This document shows positions 54,883 through 64,000 of a DNA stretch of 64,000 nt, one piece after another. The notes under the pieces are model-generated. The model saw only the letters and a list, made by a program, of their open reading frames with translations, had not been told where the DNA came from and searched no databases. This stretch comes from CAWBCI01 sp963787195. Lineage in GTDB: Bacteria > Bacteroidota > Bacteroidia > Bacteroidales > JAGOPY01. Where the stretch lies: assembly GCA_963787195.1 (NCBI GenBank), contig CAWBCI010000019.1, positions 1 to 64,000 of the forward strand, given 5' to 3'. A program made the translations under genes and the position numbers. Positions within the stretch are counted from its first letter, which is position 1, and each line of letters starts with the position of its first letter.

Positions 54883-55460
54883 AGCTGACCATTTTCAATC
54901 ATACGTACTATATGTTCGATATCCTTATCCTCTCCATTGGGATCGTATCTGACTTTCAGATTATAACCGAAAACCCTGGCAAAGGTCTGGTAAAAAAATG
55001 CCACAAAATTGCCTCTTAATTCAGAAACCAGGTCATACGAAGTATCACCGGTTTCCCTGTCGATTAGTTTGATCAGTATCTTTCCCTGCGAAAAGGTCAG
55101 GTTTTTCAATTCAGGACCATACTGATCATTGATTTCTTTCTCAAGTTTTTTCATGATTTGTTTTCTCTCCCGGTCATTCTTTGCCTTTGACAATATCTCA
55201 TCATATTCCTTTAATTTGATTCCGGCAAGCTTGGCATAGGGATAAACTTTTTTAACATTGATCATCAGGCGGGTGAGCCTTCTTTGTTCACGGCGTGTTG
55301 TGGGATGGAAAGAAAAGATTTCTATTTCAGGTAGTTCAACAAGGGCAGTAGTATCGCCTTCTATTACTTTTCCGGCCAATACCTTATTAGTCTTTTCCTG
55401 GCCAAAGGCCGTCAGGGAAATTATTATCAGTATAAATCCTATGAATAATTTGCTGTTCAA
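54879..55460 (-). CDS. DUF4294 secreted protein
   Basis: 193 residues from a TTG at 55458-55460, which gives a clean signal peptide (MNSKLFIGFILI to FGQ); an ATG at 55562 would overlap clpX and has no signal character. LPEIEIFSF, RLTRLMINVKKVYPYAKLAG and YDLVSELRGNFVAFFYQTFARVFGYNL match DUF4294. The function is unknown. It follows clpX on the same strand by about 95 bases. Confidence 0.8.
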   Translation of the reverse strand: MNSKLFIGFILIIISLTAFGQEKTNKVLAGKVIEGDTTALVELPEIEIFSFHPTTRREQRRLTRLMINVKKVYPYAKLAGIKLKEYDEILSKAKNDRERKQIMKKLEKEINDQYGPELKNLTFSQGKILIKLIDRETGDTSYDLVSELRGNFVAFFYQTFARVFGYNLKVRYDPNGEDKDIEHIVRMIENGQL

Positions 55461-55554
55461 GGAAGATATTTTTATAAAAATACCAACAACTATGCCATGG
55501 AAATCAGCGCAAACACAGTCAGTTTCAGCAAATGGGAAGCAGCGCTTCAAAAAC

Positions 55555-56784
55555 TCAGGCAACCCTCAATCTGGAAATTCCTGTCTTATTAAACTTGGAT
55601 TCAGCATATTCCCTTGTCACTACCAGTTTCTTCAACTTTCCCCTCGAAGGCAGGTCAAACATCGCATCCGTCAGGATAGCTTCTATAATAGAGCGAAGGC
55701 CCCGGGCACCCAGTTTATGTTCCAGAGCTTTTTCGACAATAAAATTCAAGGCTTCATCCTCAAATTTGATGCTGATATTATCCATCTTGAATAACTTGGT
55801 GAACTGTTTGACCAGTGCATTTTTTGGCTCTGTCAGGATCCTCTTAAGGGCATCCATATCAAGAGGGTTCAGGAAAGTAATTAAAGGAAACCTACCTACA
55901 ATTTCGGGAATCATCCCAAATTTCTTCACATCGGCAGGGGAGACATATTCCAATAAATTTTCGCGGTTTACATCAGCTTTTTCCTTATTCGCATATCCTA
56001 TCATATTGGTCCTCAATCTCGAAGCAATGATCTTCTCGATATTATTAAAAGCCCCTCCGGAAATGAATAGTATATTCTGAGTATTAACCTGTATCATTTT
56101 TTGCTCGGGATGTTTCCTTCCCCCATGAGGTGGCACATTGATAATGGCACCTTCAAGGAGTTTCAGCAAGGCCTGTTGCACACCTTCACCCGAAACATCC
56201 CTGGTAATTGAAGGATTGTCGCTCTTGCGCGAAATTTTATCAATCTCGTCAATGAAGACAATGCCGCGTTCAGCCGCAGCAACGTCATAGTCAGCTGACT
56301 GTAATAGTCTTGACAGGATACTTTCAACATCTTCACCAACATAACCTGCTTCGGTCAGAACCGTAGCATCGGCTATAGCAAAAGGAACATTCAGCATGCG
56401 GGCTATAGTCCTGGCCAGAAGGGTCTTGCCGGTACCTGTTTCACCCAGGATCAGGATATTTGATTTTTCAATCTCTACCCCATCATCATCATCAGGCTGC
56501 CTGATTCTTTTGTAATGATTATATACAGCTACGCTCAGAACCCGCTTGGCATCATCCTGACCGATTACATACTGGTCAAGATATTCTTTGATTTGCAAGG
56601 GGGTCTTTAATTCGAATTCAGGTAAAGGTTTATTCTCATTAAGATGTACGAATTCTTCGTTCAGGATATTCTGAGCCTGTGTAATGCAGGCATCACAGAT
56701 ATGTGAATCAATCCCTGCAATGAGTACATTTACTTCTGAACGGTCACGACCGCAAAATGAGCAATGTTGTTTTTCCTTAGCCAT
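55555..56784 (-). CDS. clpX: ATP-dependent Clp protease ATP-binding subunit ClpX
   Basis: 409 residues. Zinc domain with CSFCG and CDAC (near 8-11 and 30-33), Walker A GETGTGKT, Walker B VFIDEIDKI, sensor-like NILFISGGAF and the arginine finger region GARGLRSI. It unfolds substrates for ClpP. The gap to clpP is 8 bases. Confidence 0.97.
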   Translation of the reverse strand: MAKEKQHCSFCGRDRSEVNVLIAGIDSHICDACITQAQNILNEEFVHLNENKPLPEFELKTPLQIKEYLDQYVIGQDDAKRVLSVAVYNHYKRIRQPDDDDGVEIEKSNILILGETGTGKTLLARTIARMLNVPFAIADATVLTEAGYVGEDVESILSRLLQSADYDVAAAERGIVFIDEIDKISRKSDNPSITRDVSGEGVQQALLKLLEGAIINVPPHGGRKHPEQKMIQVNTQNILFISGGAFNNIEKIIASRLRTNMIGYANKEKADVNRENLLEYVSPADVKKFGMIPEIVGRFPLITFLNPLDMDALKRILTEPKNALVKQFTKLFKMDNISIKFEDEALNFIVEKALEHKLGARGLRSIIEAILTDAMFDLPSRGKLKKLVVTREYAESKFNKTGISRLRVA

Positions 56785-56792
56785 TTAGTAAT

Positions 56793-57470
56793 TTATGATT
56801 TGCTGGTTCTCACAAGAACTTCGTCAATCATACCATAGGATTTGGCTTCTTCAGCGTTCATCCAGTAATCCCGGTCAGCATCTTTCCAAATCTTCTTATA
56901 GGTTTGCTGGGTATGATGAGAGAGGATCTCATATAATTCTTTCTTTATTTTCTGGATTTCCAGAGCAGTGATCTCAATATCAGATGCCTGTCCTTCGGCG
57001 CCACCCATAGGTTGATGGATAAGTATCCTAGAATGTTTAAGAGCTGTTCGTTTGCCTTTCTGGCCGGCACATAGCAGGATAGCACCCATGGAGGCTGCCA
57101 TTCCGGTACAAATTGTTGCCACATCGGGTGCAATGTATTGCATGGTATCATAGATTCCTAAACCTGCATATACCGATCCGCCCGGAGTATTCAGATATAT
57201 CTGGATATCTTTTGAGACATCAACCGATTCCAGGAACAGCAACTGGGCCTGGATAATGTTGGCAACGTAGTCATCGATCGGCACTCCAAGGAAGATGATC
57301 CTGTCCATCATAAGACGGGAAAATACATCCATAGTAGCAATATTTAACTGTCTTTCTTCAATAATGGTCGGAGAAATATAATTTTCAGCGAATGTTTTAT
57401 ATTGATCAAGCCTCAGGCTGCTTATGCCACGATGCTTTATTGCATATTTACGGAATTCATTATGGTCCAT
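56793..57470 (-). CDS. clpP: ATP-dependent Clp protease proteolytic subunit
   Basis: 225 residues. GMAASMGA holds Ser127, RILIHQPMGG His152, and Asp201 in DRDYWMN completes the triad. The N-terminal stretch (about 25 residues) may be a propeptide. It forms the tetradecameric protease with ClpX. The gap to tig is 5 bases. Confidence 0.96.
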   Translation of the reverse strand: MDHNEFRKYAIKHRGISSLRLDQYKTFAENYISPTIIEERQLNIATMDVFSRLMMDRIIFLGVPIDDYVANIIQAQLLFLESVDVSKDIQIYLNTPGGSVYAGLGIYDTMQYIAPDVATICTGMAASMGAILLCAGQKGKRTALKHSRILIHQPMGGAEGQASDIEITALEIQKIKKELYEILSHHTQQTYKKIWKDADRDYWMNAEEAKSYGMIDEVLVRTSKS

Positions 57471-57475
57471 ATAAT

Positions 57476-58837
57476 TTAATGTTTGTGGTTACTCACTAAG
57501 TTAACAAAGTCCTTGTAGGGAATATCCTCATGATCAAGTTTAATGATCTTCTTAAAGAGGTCGAGCATTTTAGCTTCGAATACCTGGTCATATATCTTAC
57601 CTGATTCGTCTTTATTGGCAAGGACCGAATCAATAACTTTATTCAGGCGCATTTCTGATTCTTCATCCTGAGCTGAAAAGTACATTTGTCCGTTGAAATA
57701 ATCTTTCACAACATTTCTCATTTCCTCATCTTCCACTTTCAGGTCATGATCCTCAATGAGCCTGGATTCGATGAGCTGCCAGCGGATGGATTTTTTAAAT
57801 TTCTCGAATTCCGCATCAACCTGCTCATCCGTCAATTCCTTTTCAGATCCTTCTTTAATCCAAATTTTCAAAAAATTATCCGGCAAAGGAATTTCTGTGG
57901 TATCCATGATTTTATCTGTGGCCAGGTGCAGGAAATAGTGGTCACTTTCTTTTTCCAGTGATTTTTCGATTGCACTTTTCAGTTTTTCCCTGAAACCGGC
58001 TTCATCTTTAATATCATCTTCCGGGAAAACTGATTTATAAAATTCCTCATTAAGTTCTGCCAGCTCATGCCGGGTGATTTCATCCAGGGTGAATTCAAAA
58101 TCAGTATCGAGACCTTCTGCCTCTTCTTTTGTAATGCCAAGCATATGGGCTGCTTCTGTTGCATTACCGGTAGCTTTCAGCGGATTAAAACGAAGCTTTC
58201 CGCCACTTTTCAGTCCCAGGAACTGTTCTTTCACCTTTTCATCTTTGATAAGGTCAACTGCCACGGCACTTTTATGCTGAATTCCTCCTTCTTTAAGCTG
58301 ACCATCAGGTTCAATTTCCACGAAATCACCTTGTGCGACATCTTTATCTGCTACTTCTTCAGGATGTGAATGGCCTCCCATACGGGTACGCAGTTCCATA
58401 ATGTTTTCTTCCACCATACTATCATCTGCCTTTATGTCATAATATGGAACCGAAAAGTCATCCGTCAGGTTGAGTTTGAAATCCGGAGCTAAACCAAGGT
58501 CGAAATAAAAATCAAATTCCAGGTCATTATCCAGATCTATTTGGGGAGATTTTTCTTTATTAGGCAAGGGATTGCCTAATATCTTCAAATTATTTTCGCT
58601 AATATAATTCTGTAGACTTTCGGACAGCAGATTGTTGATTTCGTCAAGTAAAACTGCTTTACCATACATTTTCTTTATAACTCCAAAAGGGACTTTCCCA
58701 GGTCTGAAACCCGGCATTTGGGCCTTCTTTTGCTGATCCCTGAGAGTTTTATTTACTTTTCCTTCATAATCTTCTTTAGCAAGCTGTATTTTCAGCGTAG
58801 CTGTCAGATCTCCTGTATCTTCTCTGCTAATATTCAT
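57476..58837 (-). CDS. tig: Trigger factor
   Basis: 453 residues. The ribosome-binding signature GFRPGKVP is at 43-50. The middle section (about 150-245) corresponds to the prolyl-isomerase region and the C-terminal helical arms follow. It heads the tig-clpP-clpX unit, the usual order. It binds nascent chains at the ribosome exit. Confidence 0.95.
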   Translation of the reverse strand: MNISREDTGDLTATLKIQLAKEDYEGKVNKTLRDQQKKAQMPGFRPGKVPFGVIKKMYGKAVLLDEINNLLSESLQNYISENNLKILGNPLPNKEKSPQIDLDNDLEFDFYFDLGLAPDFKLNLTDDFSVPYYDIKADDSMVEENIMELRTRMGGHSHPEEVADKDVAQGDFVEIEPDGQLKEGGIQHKSAVAVDLIKDEKVKEQFLGLKSGGKLRFNPLKATGNATEAAHMLGITKEEAEGLDTDFEFTLDEITRHELAELNEEFYKSVFPEDDIKDEAGFREKLKSAIEKSLEKESDHYFLHLATDKIMDTTEIPLPDNFLKIWIKEGSEKELTDEQVDAEFEKFKKSIRWQLIESRLIEDHDLKVEDEEMRNVVKDYFNGQMYFSAQDEESEMRLNKVIDSVLANKDESGKIYDQVFEAKMLDLFKKIIKLDHEDIPYKDFVNLVSNHKH

Positions 58838-58883
58838 TAAAATAGGATTAAATTTTCATCTAAAGATCATTCAATTAAAAAAG

Positions 58884-58965
58884 TGCGGATGAAGGGACTC
58901 GAACCCCCACGCCTCTCGGCACCAGATCCTAAGTCTGGCGCGGCTACCAATTACGCCACATCCGC
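58884..58965 (-). tRNA. tRNA-Leu (anticodon TAG)
   Basis: On the minus strand GCGGATG pairs with CATCCGC. Anticodon stem CCAGA/TCTGG encloses CTTAGGA with TAG (plus strand 58929-58931). A long variable arm and GGTTCGAGTCC fit class II leucine tRNA. It is upstream of tig on the same strand. Confidence 0.97.
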
Positions 58966-59233
58966 AGCTTGATACCGATCATTCTAAAAGTTTGCAAATA
59001 TATGAATTTTTCCCCATTTAATAATGAATGAAACAGGGGAAAGCTCTTTTATCAAGCTGTGTGCCAAAAGATGCAATATTTAGCATGGCAGAGATAATTA
59101 GGTCGTTTTTTGTAAAGCCTGTTGATTACAATTGGGAGAGCACAAAAAAAATTTCTTGACATTGATTTCCAATGAATGATAAGAAAGAAAAGAAGTTAAG
59201 ATAAATTATTTCAGATTCCTAAACTGAAAATCT

Positions 59234-59241
59234 TATATTTG
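59234..59241 (+). promoter_or_regulatory. Likely -7 box of the first DUF5723 gene
   Basis: TATATTTG, 45 bases before the ATG. No clear -33 element. Confidence 0.45.
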
Positions 59242-59285
59242 TCGTTCTAAAAAAAGCAAAGTATTGAATCTCCAAAAATGAATTG

Positions 59286-60812
59286 ATGCCTGAAAAAATC
59301 AGGATAATACTTAAAAGGTTCCTTTTAATTTTAATCCTTTTCTCGGTTTCCAGGTTAAATGCGCAGGAAATGTGGGGAATAGCTATGAGCAATTACGCAG
59401 GCTCATCCGGCGCAATTATGAATCCCAGTTCAATAGTCAGTTCAAAGCTTTATATGGATATGAGTATCCTTACTGTTGATATTTTCGCTGATAATAATTA
59501 TTTATTCATGCACGGGAAGGATTTCGGATTAGGCAAACTGCTTCAAAAAAATCCGCAACTACCATCATATCCCCCTTTTGGAAGCGCAGTAGATTATTCC
59601 CGAACTACTGATGCTAAGAATGCTTATGTAAGTGTGCTGGTTCACGGGCCTTCTTTTATGCTGGCGAGTGGGCGCCATGCCTTTTCAGCCTATATTGGTA
59701 CAAGGGTTCTGAGTTCGGTGTTCAACATGCCATATGACGTGGCGAATTTCGCTTATATCGGTTTGAAATATACCGAACAGCAAAATATTAATTTCAAGGG
59801 ATCAAATTATGGTATGGCAACCCTGGCTTTGGGCGAAGTTGGTGTTACATATGCATATTCCCTGGTTCAATATAATTTGGAAGATTTGGCAGTAGGAGTT
59901 ACTCTGAAAGGTTTATTTGGAATATCAGGCGGTTATCTTTATACAAAGAATTCTGATTATATAGTTGTGAATGATAGTTCGATCAATATCCGTAACCTGA
60001 CTGCTGAAGCTGGTATGAGCATCCCGATCAATTATAATAACAATGATTATCCTGCAGGATCCCAGATAAAAGGCACGGGTGTTGGTGTAGATATTGGGAT
60101 CACATACGAGAAAAAACTTTTATCATACCAGAAAAGGAGAATACAAAAACTCTGTGACCAGCGTTATAACCCTTATATATATAAGTTGGGCATATCACTT
60201 ATTGATATAGGCGCTGTCAGATTCACTCAAAATACTCAGGTACATAGCTTTGATAATGTCAGTAAATACTGGATGTCGATAGATACTATTTTGTACCGGA
60301 ATATGAACAGCACTATGTCAGTTTTTAGCAGAGAATTAACCGGGAATCCGAATCAGTCATTCAAAAGCAATTCCATGAGCATATTCCTGCCGGCCGCGGC
60401 AAGTATACAGGCTGATTACCGCTTCTATCGCAATTGGTATGTGTCAGGTGCATTTATCCAACCTCTAATGCTTACCCACTCAACAGTGCATCGCCCTACT
60501 CAGATTATGTTTGGTCCCCGTTATGAAACTGCTCATTTTGAATTTTCTATCCCGGTTTCACTTTATGAATGGAGATATCCCAGGCTTGGGTTTGCATTGC
60601 GGTATGAGTTCCTGACTGTTGGAACAGACAAATTGAATGCCCTTTTTGGCATTCCTGACTTTACAGGTATGGATATCTACTTTTCAGTTAAGCTCAATTT
60701 TAGTAAAGGCAATTGTCCAAAAGGAAGAAATAATCAATGTGAAAATGATGAATATGGGGCCTTTAAACTGAAAGGAAGGAAACATGCCAAACACTATTCA
60801 AAACACCCCTGA
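59286..60812 (+). CDS. DUF5723 outer-membrane protein (first paralogue)
   Basis: 508 residues from ATG at 59286. A signal peptide ends near LNAQEM. NYAGSSGAIMNPSSI, VLVHGPSFML and SVQADYR-like SIQADYRF, with many alternating aromatic strands, suggest an outer-membrane beta-barrel. The second paralogue at 61003 shares the same order of blocks: NYAGSSG, NPSS, GPS, NVPYDMANF, GAGIDIG, FTGMDLY. The role is unknown. Confidence 0.75.
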   Translation: MPEKIRIILKRFLLILILFSVSRLNAQEMWGIAMSNYAGSSGAIMNPSSIVSSKLYMDMSILTVDIFADNNYLFMHGKDFGLGKLLQKNPQLPSYPPFGSAVDYSRTTDAKNAYVSVLVHGPSFMLASGRHAFSAYIGTRVLSSVFNMPYDVANFAYIGLKYTEQQNINFKGSNYGMATLALGEVGVTYAYSLVQYNLEDLAVGVTLKGLFGISGGYLYTKNSDYIVVNDSSINIRNLTAEAGMSIPINYNNNDYPAGSQIKGTGVGVDIGITYEKKLLSYQKRRIQKLCDQRYNPYIYKLGISLIDIGAVRFTQNTQVHSFDNVSKYWMSIDTILYRNMNSTMSVFSRELTGNPNQSFKSNSMSIFLPAAASIQADYRFYRNWYVSGAFIQPLMLTHSTVHRPTQIMFGPRYETAHFEFSIPVSLYEWRYPRLGFALRYEFLTVGTDKLNALFGIPDFTGMDIYFSVKLNFSKGNCPKGRNNQCENDEYGAFKLKGRKHAKHYSKHP

Positions 60813-61002
60813 TCTTCTCTCCAATATTTTTATTTTGCTCATTATTAATTGATAACTGACTATTGACAGGTCAATTTTCGATGGTATAATTCCAATTTTT
60901 CAATAATTTTTTTTGCTTCAAACATATTACGTATTCAATAATTCAGGATGAATACTCAGGAGACAGTTTTTGACCACCATCAATAACTTAACCTGTTGAT
61001 CT

Positions 61003-62469
61003 TTGAAACGAAGCATCTATATCTTTTTATTAGTGGTATTTCCTACTTTACTTACAGCTCAGGAAATGCTATCCCTTGTTAATAGCAATTATGCCGGTTC
61101 AAGCGGAATTTCTCTAAATCCTTCCTCTACGGCAAATACCAAACTCAAATTTGATATTAACATAGGTACAGCTCATTTTTTTGAGCAGAATAATTATTTC
61201 TATCTGCCCAATAATGAAGCAGGTGCCTTTAAGTTAATGACCGGATCTTATGAATTCCCATTAAGGCCAAAACCCTTCGGACCAGGGAACCGAAATGTGC
61301 AGGCCTATGATAAGGATCATCGACCCAAAAATGTTTATCTGAATCTCCGGATTACAGGTCCCTCAGCTATGTTTAGTTATCGGGACAATGTCTTTACGAT
61401 TCATACAGCTTTCCGGACCATTGCTTCAACGAGGAATGTTCCTTATGACATGGCCAATTTCTCTTATTATACCCTGGATTATTACCCACAACATAATATC
61501 TTTTATATAAGAGATGATTACCGGACAGCTTCAATGGCTTTCTGGGAACTGGGGTTCAGCTATGCAACTATTATCAAAAGAGATGTGAGGAATTTATGGT
61601 CAGCCGGGATAAGTTATAACCGGCTGTTCGGATATAGTGGAGCTTACTTGTCCGGAGGATCTACCAGTTATATTGCCTATAATGACAGCATTCTGAGCGC
61701 TGTCAATTTCAATGCTGAATTTGGAATGGCATTGCCTGTTAATTATGAGAATGACGAGGTTGATTTTTCCCATGATATATTTAAAGGAAGCGGTGCTGGT
61801 ATCGATATCGGCTTCACCTACCAATTCAGGGAAGCGGCTTATCAGAGGAAACCTATGCCCGCTTTTTACAAAAAGCATTTTGAAGATTACAAATTCAAGC
61901 TTGGAGTGTCGGTTCTGGATATTGGCAGAATACTTTTTAAAAAGAATGCCCAGGTGCATGCCTATGAAAATGTTTCCAATACCTGGATAAATGTTGATCA
62001 AATGGATTATGAAAATATCCAGGAGGAGATTGATGAGTTGAGCAACATGTTCTACGGCGATCCTAAGGGCTCTTACCGAGGTGACCAATTTAAGATATAC
62101 CTGCCGATGACTTTAAGTGTCCAGGCTGACTATAATATCCGGGACTCCTGGTATGTCAATTCTACTTTACTTCTCCCTTTAAGAGTATTTAATCCTATGG
62201 TTGAAAGGCCAATGATACTCGCTCTCACGCCTCGTTATGAATGCCGGGCATTCGGAGTCAGTATGCCGCTTGTATTGTACGATTATACCCAACCCAGACT
62301 GGGTTTTGCTCTCAGGATCTTTGATTTGACTGTAGGTTCCGATAATTTGGGGGGATTTTTCGGGAAACGGAATTTTACAGGCATGGACTTGTATGTTTCC
62401 CTCAAGATCAATATATACGAAAAGCGTAAACGTTTTTTTGACCGCAGGAATCCCTGCTCTTATAATTAA
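61003..62469 (+). CDS. DUF5723 outer-membrane protein (second paralogue), TTG start
   Basis: 488 residues starting at TTG (61003). The signal peptide ends near TAQEM. Blocks NYAGSSGISLNPSS, RITGPSAMFSY, NVPYDMANFSYY, GSGAGIDIGFTY, LSVQADYNI and FTGMDLYVSLK parallel the first paralogue, so the pair arose by tandem duplication. It is likely an outer-membrane beta-barrel. Divergence is large, so the duplication is old. Confidence 0.75.
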   Translation: MKRSIYIFLLVVFPTLLTAQEMLSLVNSNYAGSSGISLNPSSTANTKLKFDINIGTAHFFEQNNYFYLPNNEAGAFKLMTGSYEFPLRPKPFGPGNRNVQAYDKDHRPKNVYLNLRITGPSAMFSYRDNVFTIHTAFRTIASTRNVPYDMANFSYYTLDYYPQHNIFYIRDDYRTASMAFWELGFSYATIIKRDVRNLWSAGISYNRLFGYSGAYLSGGSTSYIAYNDSILSAVNFNAEFGMALPVNYENDEVDFSHDIFKGSGAGIDIGFTYQFREAAYQRKPMPAFYKKHFEDYKFKLGVSVLDIGRILFKKNAQVHAYENVSNTWINVDQMDYENIQEEIDELSNMFYGDPKGSYRGDQFKIYLPMTLSVQADYNIRDSWYVNSTLLLPLRVFNPMVERPMILALTPRYECRAFGVSMPLVLYDYTQPRLGFALRIFDLTVGSDNLGGFFGKRNFTGMDLYVSLKINIYEKRKRFFDRRNPCSYN

Positions 62470-62482
62470 GAGGCAAAGCTGA

Positions 62483-63718
62483 TTAATTCATCTCCACTTT
62501 CACATCAAGTGCATCCCTGAGTCCGTTCCCAATAATCATAAAGGCCAGGACCATTAACATGATGGCTATTCCCGGAAGGATAGCCAGATAGGCTGCATCC
62601 AGTATGATATAGGAGTAATTGTCACGGATCATGCTTCCCCAAGAAGGTACCGGAGGTTGCACTCCCAGACCCAGAAAACTCAGTCCGGCTTCGATCAGGA
62701 TGGCGGATGCGAAATTAGCTGCCGAAATAACTATGATGGGACCCATGGTATTGGGAAGCAGGTGACGGAATATAAGCCGAAAATGCGAATATCCAAGGGC
62801 CTTGCCGGCTTCGGCAAATTCTTTCTCACGGAGGCTCAGTATCTGACCCCGTGTTACCCTGGCAACTTCCACCCACATTGTCAAACCCACTGCGACAAAT
62901 ACTTGCCAGTACCCCTTTCCAAGGGCAAAGCTGATTGCTATGACAAGCAGGAGAGTGGGAATGGACCACACAACGTTTATAAGCCAGACTACAATGTTAT
63001 CAATGTATCCCCTAAAATAGCCTCCGATGGCACCGATGCTTATCCCAATCAGCAATGAAATGAAAACAGAGATCAAACCTACCGATAAGCTGATCCTTGT
63101 ACCAATAAGCAGACGGCTCAACATATCCCTCCCAAAACGATCGGTTCCCAAATAGTATTCTCTCGTTATAATATTCTGAGCAGCGGCAATTTTACTAAGA
63201 TCCGCAATATTCGCCGAATCCTTCCTGTTATCATAAAGGGTAAAATAGCTCTTGTTTTGATCCGATCTGACATTACCAGGTTCTGGCTTCAGATGAAAAA
63301 CAACATCAGCCAGTTTAATTGTCTTTTCAGGTCCTTCTATTTTCTCATCTCCGGTAAATTCATGATAGATGATCTCATCCTTGTCAAAACTCACTGACAT
63401 CACCGGTATATATCTATAATTACTCCTTTGACCATAGATCATTCTATGGAATATTCCGGAATGGACCGGTATTTCATTCCTCGCAACCTTTAGCATCACA
63501 ACCCTGAAACCAGGTTTTTGAACAGCCAGCTCAAGGTATTGCCGGTTTGCGAAAGGAGTTGGATCAGGTGTAATAAGATATCCGGCTATAGCTGCTAAGA
63601 TGCAGATTATTATAAAGAAGGCTGCCGTAAATGAGAGCGGGTTATTTATAAATCGCCGGAAGGCAAGTCTTGATAATGAACCGGAACTGTATTTATTTTG
63701 TCTGTGGAAATACATCAA
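62483..63718 (-). CDS. OppC/DppC-type ABC transporter permease
   Basis: 411 residues. Helix 1 at 28-52, then a periplasmic insertion of about 110 residues, then five more helices. EAGKALGYSHFRLIFRHLLPN is the EAA loop that contacts the ATPase, and TDRFGRDMLSRLL the segment at the start of the transmembrane domain. OppB, OppD/F and the binding protein are not beside it: the left neighbour converges and the right one diverges. It likely works with partners encoded elsewhere in peptide or nickel uptake. Confidence 0.88.
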   Translation of the reverse strand: MMYFHRQNKYSSGSLSRLAFRRFINNPLSFTAAFFIIICILAAIAGYLITPDPTPFANRQYLELAVQKPGFRVVMLKVARNEIPVHSGIFHRMIYGQRSNYRYIPVMSVSFDKDEIIYHEFTGDEKIEGPEKTIKLADVVFHLKPEPGNVRSDQNKSYFTLYDNRKDSANIADLSKIAAAQNIITREYYLGTDRFGRDMLSRLLIGTRISLSVGLISVFISLLIGISIGAIGGYFRGYIDNIVVWLINVVWSIPTLLLVIAISFALGKGYWQVFVAVGLTMWVEVARVTRGQILSLREKEFAEAGKALGYSHFRLIFRHLLPNTMGPIIVISAANFASAILIEAGLSFLGLGVQPPVPSWGSMIRDNYSYIILDAAYLAILPGIAIMLMVLAFMIIGNGLRDALDVKVEMN

Positions 63719-63827
63719 AATGATTAGGTTTATTATTAAGCTTCTGAGCTATTTACCTGATCGGGTAAATTTAGTAAGATTATCCGGAAAATTTCAAGTT
63801 CAGGGGATGGATACAAAAATAAAGTCA

Positions 63828-63835
63828 TATATTTG
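63828..63835 (+). promoter_or_regulatory. Likely -7 box for tRNA-His
   Basis: TATATTTG, about 18 bases before the tRNA. No strong -33 element. Confidence 0.45.
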
Positions 63836-63852
63836 CACTCCGATTTTTACAT

Positions 63853-63927
63853 GGTGCGCGTAGCTCAGTCGGTTAGAGCGTCGGATTGTGGTTCCGAAGG
63901 TCGGGGGTTCGAGCCCCCTCGTGCACC
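63853..63927 (+). tRNA. tRNA-His (anticodon GTG)
   Basis: G at 63853 is the extra G-1 and pairs with C73 (63927); the acceptor GTGCGCG pairs with CGTGCAC. Anticodon stem TCGGA/TCCGA encloses TTGTGGT with GTG at 63888-63890. Confidence 0.97.
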
Positions 63928-63930
63928 CAG

Positions 63931-63959
63931 AAAAAAGCCGCTTTTCGCGGCTTTTTTTA
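63931..63959 (+). terminator. Rho-independent terminator after tRNA-His
   Basis: AAAAAAGCCGC pairs with GCGGCTTTTTT around TTTTC, followed by T. Beyond it to the window end (63960-64000) no feature is seen. Confidence 0.92.
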
Positions 63960-64000
63960 TACCCAAAAAGTCAAATCCCAAAAAGTATTTACAAGCCAGT

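Overview
The window looks like chromosomal DNA of a Bacteroidota bacterium, most likely of the Bacteroidales or a related environmental lineage. The evidence is -7 boxes of the form TAnnTTTG, few Shine-Dalgarno sites, lipoproteins with Bacteroidota-style signals, a type IX secretion C-terminal sorting domain, families largely confined to the phylum (DUF4294, DUF5723, DUF6599, a large phenylalanine-4-hydroxylase) and an E1 alpha/beta fused 2-oxoacid dehydrogenase. Several genes appear to use TTG or GTG starts. No transposase, integrase, CRISPR array or rRNA is visible.

Layout. 0-1.1 kb: a truncated secreted NUC-type nuclease and a tRNA-Ser/tRNA-Pro pair. 1.1-3.6 kb: an AT-rich accessory patch beside the tRNAs with a half-length, glycine-loop-less FtsZ-like protein carrying a Tat-like signal, a uracil-DNA-glycosylase-like gene broken by one stop codon, and about 700 bp of intergenic repeats. 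3.6-13.7 kb: a 19-heme cytochrome fused to a b-type membrane cytochrome, a secreted repeat-type protein, a single-chain LeuCD-like dehydratase, a membrane phosphoesterase, a type IX-sorted protein with a heme-like motif, and a class V aminotransferase. 13.8-22 kb: a 19-repeat TPR-like protein with a one-base frameshift, lolD and sucC separated by a near-perfect tandem duplication of about 385 bp, and dnaB. 22-31 kb: a D-amino-acid lyase-like enzyme / Fe-alcohol dehydrogenase / DHOD-like cluster, a Cas4-like Fe-S nuclease paired with a DEDD exonuclease, mnmD and small genes. 31-37.4 kb: an LpxR-like protein, fused E1, and a PspC/PadR unit with a palindromic operator. 37.6 kb: a CorA remnant. 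38-41 kb: thrS-infC-rpmI-rplT, with infC apparently starting at ATA. 41-50 kb: an SRPBCC/GyrI protein, a DUF362-DUF6599 pair, an SRAP protein, phenylalanine hydroxylase, glycosyltransferase-miaA and a lipoprotein. 50-55 kb: pcm and a small polysaccharide cluster. 55-59 kb: DUF4294, clpX, clpP, tig, tRNA-Leu. 59-64 kb: two DUF5723 paralogues, an orphan OppC-type permease and tRNA-His.

A structured, multi-hairpin intergenic repeat occurs three times (20.3, 22.3 and 54.8 kb). Most of the window is housekeeping. The best candidates for something unusual are the FtsZ-like protein, the multiheme/cytochrome b fusion, the Cas4-like/exonuclease pair and the dispersed structured repeat. Three lesions (a premature stop, a homopolymer frameshift and a tandem duplication) could be real decay or assembly error. 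All family assignments come from reading motifs by eye; no database search was run.
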